A DNA stretch of 64,000 bases from Apostichopus japonicus. Lineage: Eukaryota; Echinodermata; Holothuroidea; Aspidochirotida; Stichopodidae. This document shows, one piece after another, positions 1-11,479 of this stretch. The position numbers and the translations under genes are program-made. The notes under the pieces are model-generated. The model saw only the letters and a list, made by a program, of their open reading frames with translations. It did no database searches and was not told the DNA's origin. The DNA lies in contig NC_092568.1 in NCBI RefSeq assembly GCF_037975245.1, forward strand, positions 22,036,501-22,100,500. Direction: 5' to 3'. Each line of letters starts with the position of its first letter. Position 1 is the stretch's first letter.

Positions 1-317
1 ACAGAACGAAGGCAGAAAAGGAGTTTTCCATATCCTACACAAGGAAATGATATGCACTGCTTTGCTACCAGCTGCCATGTATGTTTGCAAGGTATGAAGA
101 GTTTCAGGCAGTAGCAGACATTTATCTTGCATGCATTATCAGAATTGGAAAGAATTTTCCATATTCTTAGCCAGGATTTGATTTCCCTACTGGAGGTGAT
201 CCATAAGTAAATATAACAGGTTGTATTGTATGAAGAATCTGATGTAGTAGCGGACCATAGTACAACCAGGCGTATCAATGTATGTGTTGAGGAGTATATG
301 TGTATATATTACTCAAA

Positions 318-670
318 GTAATGTTTAGGTTCTTGATGAGTTTTACAATAGAAATTTTAAACCTTGAGAAAGTCTGTTACTCAAGAAATACAGATAGCAA
401 CACTAAGCTTGTAACTATAACACTTAAATGAACATGAAATGCATGTTTAGGTTCTTGATGAGTTTTACAATAGATATTTGAAACCTGGAGTAAGTTTGTT
501 ACTTAAGAATTATAGATAGCGGCACAAGCTTGTACAAGTGTTACAATCGACATTTGAAACCTTGAGAAAGTCTGTTGCTTCTAACAACAACAATAAAAAA
601 CACAAAAACAAATGCATGCTTAGCTTATTTTTGAGTGTTACAATAGATGTTTGAAAGCTTTCAAGAGAGG
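318..670. repeat. Degenerate tandem repeat, about 122-bp period
   Basis: The block beginning ATGTTTAGGTTCTTGATGAG at 321 recurs at 443 and continues into a matching TTTACAATAG, then AAACCT, then AGTCTGTTACT stretch. A shortened third copy (GTGTTACAATCG, about 538) and a diverged fourth (AATGCATGCTTAGC at 611, GTGTTACAATAG at 635) follow. Spacing is irregular (122, about 75, about 98), so this is an old, decaying array. The rest of 1-790 holds nothing I recognise. Confidence 0.7.
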
Positions 671-789
671 AAGTTCTGTAAATTCATAAACACATGTCAG
701 CATAAAAGACGTTTTAAGACGTTACATACATGCCAGTGTGATGGAGATACCATATTCATTCTTGCCGATTTAACTAAGTTATCGCTCAC

Positions 790-1051
790 CCTCCACACAG
801 CTTCGCAGAGTGGTATCGGACCTGGAGAAGAGGAACAAAGAATTGAACCAACAGGTTAGTGCGATGCATGTCGTTGATGAGCCACCCGCCGATTTTGTTT
901 GATCCATCGCTGACTGCATGTCCGCTAAATCATCATCGCACCCGCTAATGGAATCACCCAGTTTCAGCCGTGCACTTTCTAGTTCAGAGTCACCATAGTT
1001 TGAAAAATTATCATTTTCTGTTTCGCAATTTTCTCCGTCTATTTTTCTCAT
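790..1051 (-). CDS. Candidate first coding exon, acidic N-terminus, unknown protein
   Basis: On the minus strand an ATG at 1051 opens a frame beginning MRKIDGENCETENDNF that stays open for 90 codons. The first 60 residues are hydrophilic, rich in Asp, Glu and Ser (a DDD run near residue 40), and the codons show a purine-N-pyrimidine bias (GAC, GAA, AAT, GAT, GGT, AGC). A strong donor, GAGG|GTGAGC, would end the exon at 790 in phase 1, five codons before the stop. Residues 63-75 (IALTCWFNSLFLF) are hydrophobic, which fits poorly with the rest and may mean the true end is earlier. The ATG is preceded by an A/T-rich run. It overlaps the plus-strand candidate exon 801-854, so at most one is likely real. 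Family unknown; only conservation or RNA evidence would settle it. Confidence 0.33.
801..854 (+). CDS. Candidate 54-bp internal exon, coiled-coil segment
   Basis: A pyrimidine-rich acceptor (CACCCTCCACACAG) precedes 18 codons reading LRRVVSDLEKRNKELNQQ, followed by the donor CAG|GTTAGT. The peptide has heptad-like spacing of hydrophobic residues and high charge, as in a coiled coil. It is phase 0 at both ends and joins in frame to the candidate exon at 1285-1437. The pattern Lxx-V-x-DLExxN is common in coiled-coil scaffold proteins, including the NCKAP5 group, but 18 residues cannot identify a family. It lies antisense to the 790-1051 candidate, and its acceptor tract is the complement of that exon's donor, so the two models compete. 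Confidence 0.28.
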
Positions 1052-1284
1052 TTTTATATTTTTGTTAAAATTGTGGTAGTTCTTTTTATTTTATTTCTTT
1101 CTTTTGAAGAAGAAGAAGAAAAAAAAACTTTTTTCAAGAAGCAGATCATGTTTGCTGACTACTTTTTGATATTTTTTTGTTAGCTTTACACACTAGATTT
1201 TTGTTTTGTTTTTTGCACATTTTTTCTTTTAAACCACTTATTATCTGTGAAATTTAAGAATGCTCCTCGGTACTTCATTTACAG

Positions 1285-1437
1285 GTTCTTGCCTTTCTTG
1301 ATCGTTCGAAGGTAGATTTTGCAAGTCAATCATTGTGTAAATCATGTCAGGGTTTTTTCCGCAAACTGAATACAGCGTTACAACGAAATAAAAGCTGTCA
1401 GCGATTCTCGGTGCTAGGGAGAAAGACTTCCTTAAAG
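1285..1437 (+). CDS. Candidate 51-codon internal exon following 801-854
   Basis: The acceptor TACTTCATTTACAG|GTT and donor TTAAAG|GTTGTT bracket 51 open codons, phase 0 at both ends, so it can join the exon at 801-854 without a shift. The peptide starts VLAFLDRSKVDFASQ, is basic in its second half, and has three cysteines, two as CKSC at residues 18-21 and one at residue 38. The intron between the two would be 430 bp. No domain is recognised. CKSCQGFFRK superficially resembles a nuclear-receptor P-box, but the other zinc ligands are absent. The sequence after the donor decays into a poly-A run, as expected of intron. Confidence 0.3.
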
Positions 1438-4400
1438 GTTGTTTTTAAAAAAAAAAAAAATTTTTTATCAATAACATTTGCACATCTGAAGAAAAAATGC
1501 ATTACAATGAACGATGGTTTGAAATCATATATATGCGCTGAGTGATTCGTGCAGAAGAGGAATGTCAGATCATTATGAAGCCTAAATCACGTGAATTTAA
1601 AAACCTACAGGCGAATTTTGCATCCAACCCGACGATGTCGAGCTCATTACAATACAGCTTGTTCGATCAGCTGTTCAAGTTTAGTCACCAGTAACCATCA
1701 CATTTTGATAGCGGTTGCATGGCTGTTCGTTTTTTGCTCTTTTGTGTGCTTAATGCTAATTCAGCCAAAGCCTCTGTGGAATTACATCGAATGGAATCTT
1801 TAGTTCCATTCTAATTAGTAATCTCTGATTAAGGAAAGAAAATCTTTGAAGCAGGGGGAAAAAATATTTGAGGGGTGGGCCATAGTTTGTTCGTTCGTAA
1901 TCTAGTTTGATCAGATACGCTGTTGGTTGGTAAGATTACCGGAAAGATGTAGGTCAAGAAAGGTAAACGACTGATTTCAAAAAGAAGTTTCCCAAAAAGT
2001 ACTCTTCTAGAGGCCACGATCTGCCCCACATTTTATGAGGTTGAGAAGTTTCAAATTGGAGCAGTCATTTGGGGGGGAAATTGCTTCTTGAAGTTGGCAG
2101 TGAAATGCTTTTTGAAGTTTGAACAAGGTGGACCATTACTTGAAATAAGCTATGTTAAGTGACGATATGTAAGAGACAGTATTCTTCAGACTACCTTTTT
2201 GTGACGATACTTTCGTTGGTTCTCTCTTTCCACGTGGGAAGTTGCAAGAATTTAACTCAATATCCAGTGATTTATTTGCTTCATAAAAAATAGTTTGAAG
2301 ATGTTCTTACAGAAGTGAAACAAATGTTCACACTTCTCATTGAATCAATAAGAGATGTAACTGCAAGAAAATCTATACTTTTGTATATAGTCTTCCTCAT
2401 ATCCATAATACAACAACATTCTTCAACTGTATAAATTGCACTGTGGATACGTCATTCTGAGTTTTAGACAGTAAACCCCCCCCCCCGTCTTATTCGTCTT
2501 TACTTAAAGATATAGTTGGCTCGTCTAGACTTCTGCGATGGATAGATTTTTAAAGTTAGAAGGAAATAAAGCAACTGTGGAGGCACAACATTTATTACCT
2601 AGTGTTTAGATGTGGTCCTAAACAAGGTGGGAACTTTCAAAGAGTCCGTTTTCATGTGTTTATTTGATTAGAATAGTTTATTATATGAAAAGAGACACTT
2701 TGGGAAGGTCGGTAATCATTCGTGGAATGGGGCTAACCAGAAGGAGAGCTGAATTTTTCATTTTTGTAGCTAAATCGTTCGCTGTACATACATGTGCAGG
2801 TTCTAGAGAGAACTAGAAATAACTGTGCTTACAAGTAACCATTTTTCAGAGACCCTCATAGAAACGTAAAGTGGATCCACTTGTAACTTCTGTAATGGTG
2901 TCGGCAGTACACGCCTCCAATGAAAGATTTAAAAGAGCTGCTTTCTGAATTATTGGTCCGGCAGTATTGTGACCTTGATCGTTGGTAGTTCGAGGGCACA
3001 AATTAAGTATCCCATAACTGCTTATGTGTTATAAGTTTATGACCATGTCATTATGATGACCCAGCTATGACCCTCATATTAAGTATCCCATAACTGCTTA
3101 TGTGTTATAAGTTTATGACCATGTCATTATGATGACCCAGCTATGACCCTCATATTAAGTATCCCATAACTGCTTATGTGTTATAAGTTTATGACCAGGT
3201 CATTATGATGACCCAGCTATGACCCTTCCTCAGGGTCTGATTACAGTTTGTAAAACGTCATGATCCAGACCTCTATCAATCGAGATCCTGGCTCATCCAG
3301 ATGTAATATTGGATATTATGTGATCACTAATTAATGTTTTATTTAATTACAGTTTTTTTTGGGGGGGGGGCAAAAACACAAAGATGAGGAATACCTGAAT
3401 TTCCTTTCAAGTATATTATTATGTCGCATTATGAAATGCCTCGTGCTGTGTACTGTCCCTTAAAATTTCACAGTAGTATCGATAAGGCAGCTGTCTGCAA
3501 ACATTTAGACCCACTCACTACTACAGAATCTTCTGTGAGGGCTTAGCCAAGACCATCTGACCTCCAACCCCTGAGAATCAAAGCTCAAAATGTATGCAAG
3601 CTAGCTTGGACTACGGAGTTGACGGTCAAAAAATTAAAAAGAAGTAATTGTTCTTCATCAGCCAGCTCTGAATATTGTATAGGACATTTGCAAAAATCCT
3701 GCGACCTACCAACAGTTTTACATTAATTGCGGACTGTCTGTACAGGAAAGTGGATTATCCTGATATTTGTTCACATCGTGGCAAAACCTCTCGTCCGGCC
3801 ATGTCGAGATCATGCGAGTTTGACCGTACTTCATGTTCGTCAGTATCAGCCCGCTATCATTCCAATCAATTTTTCAAGAATAGCTTGGCAGTGATAGTCA
3901 TAAGATATATCTGATAATAAGAGGGTTAACATCAGTTGGGATCGATTTTTGACTGAGCTTTTTAGGTTATTCTTACAGCAGTCTTTACTTTGAGTCATCC
4001 TACGATAAACCAAGGTGTTTATTGAACGGTGACGAATGACTCATTGACAGGAATTACTGATGGAGATGAACATTGAGTACTGCCTTACTGGTATAATGTC
4101 AAGTCTGGAAAGTGGTTTTATCCATCACAATAGCTCCCTCCCTGCATCTAGAATTTGTGCCATCAATCTGATTCGGTGAAGGATGGGAGAGGGGGGGGGT
4201 CCCAAATACTCTTTACGAAATACAGTCCCAAATACTCTTTACTTTCTCTCCAGACTACAGACAAACTGACTGTACAGTGTTAATTCCAAGAAACAAAATA
4301 TAAGAGCAAATTCTCCTTAGATTTCCTTCACTTTAATAGTGTCATCATTTTCTAGAACTTAAATTCACAAAAGACAACAACTTGAAGATAATTACAGTAT

Positions 4401-6384
4401 GGGAAGTATATCTATAAGCTCCATATAGTCAGGCCTGACTAGGGTAAGTGGGGGGGGAGGGACTGTAGGGATTAAATGCCTTGGCCCAGGGGTAAAACAA
4501 AATATTACAGTGTAATGCATTTGCATAAAATCCCTCCCGATTGGTATCCTTGAGTGAGACTGGACTACTTACTGTGTCTCCCTCTACAGAGAATCTTACA
4601 GGAAAATGTAAGGTGAAAGTAAACAAATTAAAAGTAAACGTAAACAAAAGTACAGTCACTCAAGAGCAAATTAGGACAGTTGGACTTTCCCAAATAAATT
4701 GTTGATAATATTTAAGCCTTTGATACAACGTGTCCCCAGTGGCCCGACCCCTGAATTAGATGTCTCTGAACATTACTGATATGTGATATGTGTGTTCATT
4801 TTGACGGCTTAAATAATCGGGCACATGTTAGCCACGTGACCATAATACATCTTGTCGATATTAATAATTAAACATCCAGATGTTACGATATCATCCAGAG
4901 TCTTGTAAAGTTAAACCCCCTCAAGTAAAATGTCACCAGTTTTGCTCTGTATGCAAACACGATCATGCATTCAGTCTACCGAACACAGCCTTTTTGTTTT
5001 ACATTTTGAATGAAAATTAGAGAGAGAGGAGGATGGAAAGCAACATTTGTTTAAGTGCCTGTAACTTAATTGTCAATCAATCGATGTGACAGCTCTGCCA
5101 AATAGAGCTTCATATTTGAGTGGCTTCTCTTAAAGGAGACCTGTACCATTAGTGGTCTGTGGTATCAATTTAAAAAATTTTCTTTCACATTTTAATACCT
5201 GGCTGTCTACTGAAGTATATCTTGATATATTGATACTGAAAGATATATATATATATTTCTTTGGTTGTGCAGGAAATATATACATATATATTTCTTTGGT
5301 TGTGCAGGTAATTAATATAACATTAAAACCCCTCTTATGTTTTATTGAGAAAGGGATGATAGATAGTTTTATTCTCATTGATATTTATGGATTTTGTTTT
5401 TGCGTCTCTCCTTTTTGAAGAGTTTTTGAAATGTAGTTATTTAACTTTGCTGCAATAAAATACAACAAATTAGAACAACATATTAGAATGTGATACAAGA
5501 TACACTATTACAGACTTTATCTGAAGTGGTGCAATGCAGTGTGAAGATTGATTGCTTTACTTAAATGAAACAGGCAAACTGCTCCTCTTCCTCGCATACT
5601 TTATCTTTCTTTTACTTTTATTTTTTTGTTTTGTTTTCTGTTTATTTGTCGTTGCTTATTACTTCATACTAGATATTAATTTTTTAATTTTTAGTATTAT
5701 TTTCTGGCAGTAGACAAGTACTTATTGCATAAATGCATGCCTAAAGGATCTGTTTTCAAATTATAAAAGTCATGACATAATTAAGTTCTTTTCAATAATC
5801 TTTAACTTAATTATTAATTAGTCACTTTCTGTCATTTACATTCAAAATGCCTGCCTTGGATAAAGGTTTAATATCAAATCAAATATCTATTAAAGTATGA
5901 AGAAAGAATTAATTTGAACGCATTTGACATTCCACATAGTGTAAGGTAAAATAGCTCTTGTAGACGCTGTGTTAGGCGACAGAAAACGTGCAGCGGTTAA
6001 TTGCTTACCTTGGAACACCGCACGAAAAGCCTTGTCAAATCGAAGAAAATGATGTTCAGGAAAACTTATTATGCATGTGGCGTTAGTCTTGTTGAACAAT
6101 ATGTAATCCCAAGATTAATATGTAGGTATAATCTACAGTTAATTAAAACAATTTGCAATACTCAAAAAGTTATAGTAACATCAAGAAGAAAACTTCAACC
6201 ATATGCCGGCACATCGTTTGCAGGTTCACTGAGTGGCTGAAGAATAGAAGTTTCAAGGCTTACAGTCTTGTATCAAGTCAAGGAATTCTCACACTACTTT
6301 TAACGACATTTTAACCCCTTGTCATTGTTTTGTCACACCCACACAACCCAAGTGATGTGTACATTTAAAACAGTTACCCTGGGG
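1438..6384. other. Non-coding stretch, mostly unassigned
   Basis: AT-rich sequence with homopolymer runs (ten C at about 2467, T8G10 at about 3353-3370, G runs at about 4190 and 4450). It holds the 76-bp tandem repeat at 3002-3229, a 26-bp duplication of CCCAAATACTCTTTAC at about 4200 and 4226, and a 35-bp duplication ending GGTTGTGCAGG at 5238-5308. Short open frames on both strands around 3675-3914 have no pair of convincing splice sites. On the minus strand a good donor (CCAAG|GTAAGC, about 6008) follows a short open frame, but no clear acceptor. Confidence 0.5.
3002..3229. repeat. 76-bp tandem repeat, three copies
   Basis: ATTAAGTATCCCATAACTGC starts at 3002, 3078 and 3154, an exact 76-bp period. 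The copies are nearly identical; the third has CAGG for CATG in the middle and diverges at its end (CCCTTCC). The near identity suggests recent duplication. Confidence 0.95.
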
Positions 6385-6640
6385 ATACTTCAGTGCGCCA
6401 CATCTACGTGTCCCTTGGGCGACTCCCCATAGGGCACAGATCAGAGCATACAACTATATTTACCACGCAGGTCCCAATTGGTACACAGTCTGAGTATTTA
6501 AAGAGAGGCAATGGAGATAAAGTGCCATGCTCAAGGATACAATGTAACTATCTGGTCAGGAACCAAACCTACAATCATTAGATCGCAAGTTCATTGATTA
6601 AGCCGTTTGAACGAGACGCCGTCCCCAGTACATGAGAACG
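6385..6640 (-). mobile_element. tRNA-derived SINE, minus strand
   Basis: Read on the minus strand, the segment has a tRNA-like head containing ACTTGCGATCTAATGATTG and a box-B-like GGTTTGGTTCC followed by TGACCAG. A tail region follows containing CCTTGAGCATGGCACTTTA and CCATTGCCTC. That order (tRNA-like head with a degenerate GGTTCGATTCC, then a 'GGCACTTTATCTCCATTGCCTC'-type body) is what I know from widespread deuterostome SINEs. The copy is diverged, and I cannot define its ends or a target duplication exactly. The open frame at 6393-6581 on the plus strand is incidental. Confidence 0.55.
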
Positions 6641-8346
6641 AGATAATACACAACCAAACATTTAGTGAAATTTTATCGACCCGGATCGTAGGCAGTTCTT
6701 TTACGATGCTAATCGTTCATAATGTTACTTACTGTCTGTGTTTCTTTTGAGCCAAATCTAGCTCGAAGTAAAATGCGGGTCTTCCTGTTGTGTCTAACCA
6801 TATTATACTTGAAATATACATGTCAGTCAGTATTGCCAAGTCTTCATGGAGAAGTTCAAAAACATGTAATGCAAAATCAAATGTGAATGGCTCTGTTTGA
6901 AAACGTTTGAAGTAATTAGCCTCCCCGAGATGGCCAGATCAAACGCCTTTTGCCTCGGAGGGATTATCATAGGTTGTTGACATTGAGAACATGTCTTAAA
7001 ACAAGTTAACAGGATGTGAAGTACTCCCATGCGTGCATTTTATTAATGTGCGTGCTCCCCTGCTTGGTATTAGTAAATTGGAATTCCTCCTATTGGTATC
7101 TTAAAGTCATTGGCAATTCCCAGGGGAGACATTTGGGGGTGGTTTAGAGGTATGCATCAACTAAGGAGGACACGTTTTACACGTAGGTCTATTCCATTCT
7201 TTCAGTTGTATCTTTAGGATTTAGATTTTTGATAGAGATGCATATGATGAGCTAATCCCTCTCCTCCCCCCCCCCCATCCCACCCTACACCTTCCCTCAC
7301 TCAAAAACAGGTGAGCTCAGTGTTTCGAGATAACACAGCATTCATTTAAACAGAAAAGGTCCTTTCTTATGTCATAACTGTTCTTCATTAAAGAAGAGAA
7401 ATTTTTCTGATTCAATGGTGACCAAAACAACCATGGTTGGATGTGAGCCTTTTAGTTTCAAAGGAATGGTTGTCCAATTAAACTTAAAGTAGTGATATCA
7501 TATATGTGGCGCATTGTGCAATTGAAGAAACAGGAGAAACTAATGCATATTTTATGTCTCCTAACTGTGGGAAGATTTTAATGTTGTCTTATACATATAT
7601 GTGTGTGTGTGTTGCAATAGTCAAAACCTTGAAACTTTGTAAATAAATTCACTCTAAATTTGTCTAATATAAATTTGTCTAAGTTTTGCTATAATTTAAT
7701 ACCTTTTTTAATTACCTCCTTTACCGTTCCTTTTTCTTGCCACATTAAAATGACACCTTGATATGCTATGTTAAAAGAAAATGGATATTCTCTATTGTTT
7801 GTAATTTTTTTCAGAATTTTTGCTGTAATAAAGTTTCAAATAAATTATTCATTAGTATTGATCTTTTTATCATTTGTCTTCCCTGTGTTTTTATCTTTGT
7901 CCTCGTATTATTAAAATTTCTTTCAATTTAAAAAAAAAGGAACTTTTCTTTGTGTCTTACATTAGTTTTTAATATCATCGGCGAATATTCTGCGATAAAT
8001 CATAATTCTGTCGAAGCTCTCTCTCTTCAGGGTATCAAGCGTCTTTTTGTATCTGGGAGATGGATTGTTGGTCGCTTGAATGTTTTTAATGCCTTACAGA
8101 ATGCATCATCATATCTTCTCTTTTTTTTTTTTTCAATTTTCAAGTGCTACAAGAAATTTGGTAAAGCATCGAATCGGTGACAAAGTATTGTACTCCTTTT
8201 TTTTTTCTTTTTTTTTTCCTATTGATGTAAAAATTGCCTCCGTTTAAGATTTTGTGGGGAACAAATAACTTGTTTAATGGTACTTCTTAATTAAGTTTGG
8301 GTAATGTAAGAATATCTCTCTCTGGCGTCTGGTGTATTTCTCGCAG
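6641..8346. other. Non-coding stretch
   Basis: AT-rich, with a ten-C run at about 7267, a (GT)n microsatellite at about 7598-7612, and pyrimidine and poly-T runs at 8120 and 8200. A strong-looking acceptor (CTCTCTCTTCAG) at about 8030 precedes a short open frame, but no donor follows. Nothing else is recognised. Confidence 0.5.
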
Positions 8347-8487
8347 CCTGTATATTGCATGGCGATGCCTGGTTTGCTGGAGGCATATCGTCAACGGGAG
8401 AGTGCTCGGAAAAGACGAGGAGGAAATGACTGGAAAAACTGTCACTATTTTGTGGGCTGGTTTTGTCCTTGCTCATCATGGGATTGA
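8347..8487 (+). CDS. Candidate terminal exon, Cys-rich C-terminus after a tribasic site
   Basis: A clear acceptor (GGTGTATTTCTCGCAG) is followed by 46 codons and TGA. The peptide begins PVYCMAMPGLLEAYRQ, has a basic stretch RKRR at about residues 22-25, and ends with GGNDWKNCHYFVGWFC then PCSSWD. A tribasic site followed by a short aromatic C-x7-C ring before the stop is the general layout of a cyclic neuropeptide precursor, but the match to any known family is not established, and the extra PCSSWD tail is unusual. Two other frames (plus 8297-8536, minus 8291-8479) are also open here, so chance is a real alternative. No upstream exon or signal peptide was found. Confidence 0.2.
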   Translation, partial: PVYCMAMPGLLEAYRQRESARKRRGGNDWKNCHYFVGWFCPCSSWD

Positions 8488-8731
8488 TATTTACTTAGTT
8501 TCTTTTAATGAAGTGAGGGGGGGGGGAGGGGGGTAGAGGTGGGATGATATTTATAAGCTCGCTGAAAAGGACTGAGATATTGAGCTCCAAATAGTGCGTA
8601 CTATAGTTTGCCTGACTTTAATAGACAGTTCATAAATTGAAGAATTAAATAGTTATTAAAGTGTAAATTATGAAAGTGGCTGGCAAATTTAATAAAGAAA
8701 TTATTGAAAGAGCAAAGCATATTTTCCCTAG

Positions 8732-8808
8732 AAGTGGATCTGAAGTTCTGAACCAATGACTTCAGGAATGAAAAACTTTGTGCTTCTACCAACTGAGCTT
8801 ATCCACCC
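8732..8808 (-). pseudogene. tRNA-like relic (Lys/Arg-like box A)
   Basis: On the minus strand, GGGTGGATAAGCTCAGTTGG begins a tRNA-like segment. The box A AGCTCAGTTGG is close to consensus. GGTTCAGAAC lies where box B should be. The 7-bp ends GGGTGGA and TCCACTT can pair with two G-U pairs. The T-arm and anticodon stem do not pair, so this is not a working tRNA; it is either a pseudogene or the head of a SINE. Confidence 0.5.
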
Positions 8809-9439
8809 CCCCCAACCCCCAATCCCCACCCTTGTGAATTGCGTGGGATATTTTCATGTGACTTGCTTGGGATATATTTTGTTAAAACTGTCAATGAAAA
8901 GTATAACAGTCTGATTTTTTATGTAGTAACATGATAATCTTGTTTTAAAGGAATTGTCGGGGTTCAATAGTTAAATGGCCAACGTTTCCTTTCTCTTTAT
9001 TATATTATCTTCATCTGTGAGACTGCATGGATTAAAAGCCCAGAATTATAAACTTTTATCGCTTAGTCGCCTGTTTAGCATAATTTCACTTTCTTGAAAT
9101 GCTGTAACTTTTCATAGTAAGGATGTAAATTCTTGTTATTTTATGAGGATTTTGATTCAATGGAATATAGTTAACAAACCATGACTTGTCATTAAAAGCA
9201 AAAGACAAAAAAGAAGACAAAAACAAACAGCAAGAAAAGTGTTGGCCCTGTGGCAGTTCAGTTAGGTACTGGGTAAGGAAATGAATCTTGAAAATTTGAA
9301 TTTATTTAGATAGGCTAGGATGATTTGTTGATGTGTGTTTCTATAAAGAGGAAGAGCTAGAGGCCATCCGGAATTACTTGTCTAAGACAGACTACGTTTG
9401 TGACGTTGAGAGGTCCTGCAAATGTTTATAGGAGACAAA

Positions 9440-9962
9440 GAAAATTATTCTGGTGGCAGGCAATATAAAATACTCATCTTCACAGTGTGTGGAAAACCAC
9501 ATCACAATATCTTATTCCTCACTCGAGATATGGTTGTTAGAATGGACACTATCTTTTACCAGTTCCAACACTTCCTTAACTTAGGAAGTGGAACATGTTA
9601 ATAGGTGGTGTGTTAAATGTCATGATGACAAATGTTCTTTAGAAGCTTTTTTGCGCTATGCTATTTTTTGGGCCTTGAAATGTGATGTATGTGGAGTGTT
9701 GATGTTGTCAATATGTTCTCTTCTTTAGAATTCCATCACAATTGGTTTGTCAAAAATGGTTTTTATTTCATAAAGATAAACAAAGACATGTTCAGCTCAA
9801 TTACCATGACTACATCACTGTGCTATTGCCAGATACAATCATAAAATGTCACCAAATTTAAAAAAAAAAGAATCTCCATGATATAAATTGCTACTAGGAT
9901 GTGTTTGGGAAACTCAAAATTATCTAGCAATTTCATGAAGTTTGAGAAATGTCTCTCTTTAA
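9440..9962. mobile_element. Diverged copy of the TTAA-ended MITE-like family
   Basis: The left part reads AAAATTATTCTGGTGGCAGG and the interior has CGAGATATGGTTG and ACAAATGTTCTT, all shared with the copy at 30192-30703. The right part (AGCAATTTCATG, TTTGAGAAATG, then CTTTAAA) matches the right part of the copy at 10432-10784. The left terminal TTAA is missing, so this copy is truncated or degraded. The sequence between 9431 and 9440 is unassigned. Confidence 0.6.
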
Positions 9963-10431
9963 AACATTTGAAGCTCAAATCAATTAAAAGTGATTTGACT
10001 ACTTAGGTTAATAGTGCAACACACAGTTCCTCAGATGCAACACAAAGATCAGTGGCAAACATGTTAAGCCTTTTATGACCACAGGTTACATGTTTACAAT
10101 GTGTTACATAGTTTTGCAAAGACACATGGTGTTGAATGACATCCAATATTATGTCCTCTGCCATTCATATTCAAGGTAAAAGTCTAAGATGAATGGGTAT
10201 TTCTTTTAGCTCTTGTATTTTTTGTTCAGCAAAGATAATATTTAAGGCAAAAGTTTTTCAGTGGTTTTATCCTTTTTTGAAATGTGGATGAAATGTCATA
10301 GTAAACCTCTTGATACTGGTACAAAAACAAACAAAATAGGTAATATGGGGTCAAGGGTCATTTATTAGGAGAAACAGGTTCTAAGGGCCAGACACAAGAG
10401 GGAGTCTCTGTATTGGTAAACACCATAGCAT

Positions 10432-10784
10432 TTAAAGGTGTTCTCCAGTGGCAGACAATCTGAGTAACCCTAAAAGGGAAAAATGAAATGCAATCCTGTT
10501 AGTTGAATTGTAACCTTCTTTGTTGATATATCCATGAAATGTGATACATTTTGAATGTTTATATCTGGCAGTGCTCTTTGTAATTAGAATATTTCATCAA
10601 AATTCAACATTTTTGTAAACAAATATTAGTTTCCTCTATGTATATATAGATGTATACACTTACATATTACAAAGAAAAACCAAAATATTTTTGGCTAAAT
10701 TTCATCATCATCATGACATCATTCGAAAATTTCCAGCAATTTTTTTGAGAAATGCAGCTTTAGCCACCAGAATTTTCCTTTAAA
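10432..10784. mobile_element. MITE-like element with TTAA ends
   Basis: The left end TTTAAAGG...CAGTGGC and the right end GCCACCAG...CCTTTAAA form an imperfect inverted repeat (about 15 of 22 positions match), with TTAA at both outer edges (10432-10435 and 10781-10784). Internal GAAATGTGATAC and AGCAATTTTTTTGAG stretches recur in the neighbouring copy at 9440-9962. There is no coding capacity, so it is non-autonomous. A TTAA target is characteristic of piggyBac-type transposition, but the terminal sequence is not the usual CCY, so the superfamily is uncertain. Confidence 0.65.
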
Positions 10785-11479
10785 GATTTTTAAAAAGAAT
10801 AAACTATCCCCATTTCCTTACCTTTGTATTCAACTGTGACCCCTTCCATGTCAATGGCAGAATAGAATACAGTGATAGATCCTTCAAAATTTAAACTAGC
10901 AACAGCAACAACCTTACGAGCAAAAAAAAGCTTTTATGCCTTTTCTCCAACAAAAGTATAAATTAGATCATATGCTTGACTCTTTGCAATTTTACAGCTA
11001 TTTGACCTCATCAATTTATGGCCTGGTAGTTGATTTCCCCAGCAAGACTGATGCCTGGATTGAAACCCAGTTTTTTCCCCTCCCTTTTCATTATATTGAA
11101 ACTATAGCATTTAATCATTATTTGAGATCTAACAAAGAAACTGGAGATACAGCACCAAAAACAAAAAGAAAATATTGAGTTTCGAGTTCAGATTGTGGTC
11201 AACCTGATGCTTCTACCAGCCTAAATTATCAAATTAAATCGAACATTTTGCTGTAAACTTCTAAAGTACTATACACGGATGGTTTCTCAGTCACAAAATC
11301 ATTCAATCAAGCTTGTACTTTTTTTGCTGGTCAGATTGAAGCAAATCTGTGTGTATAAAACTAAACATCATTGTATAGCTTTACAGTTTGAAAGGAAAGG
11401 AGGGAGAATAAAAAAAAATCAATTTTTTATCAAGAGCCTGTTAGTTTTCACTGTGATATATATGGATTTTAGTTAAATT

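Noticed and set aside
1333-1437. Resemblance of CKSCQGFFRK to a nuclear-receptor P-box
   Set aside because: The upstream Cys pair of the first zinc finger and the Cys pattern of the second finger are absent, so the match is superficial.
9349-9431. Short plus-strand frame EELEAIRNYLSKTDYV... after a fair acceptor
   Set aside because: Only 27 codons to a stop with no convincing upstream exon in matching phase; too short to separate from chance.
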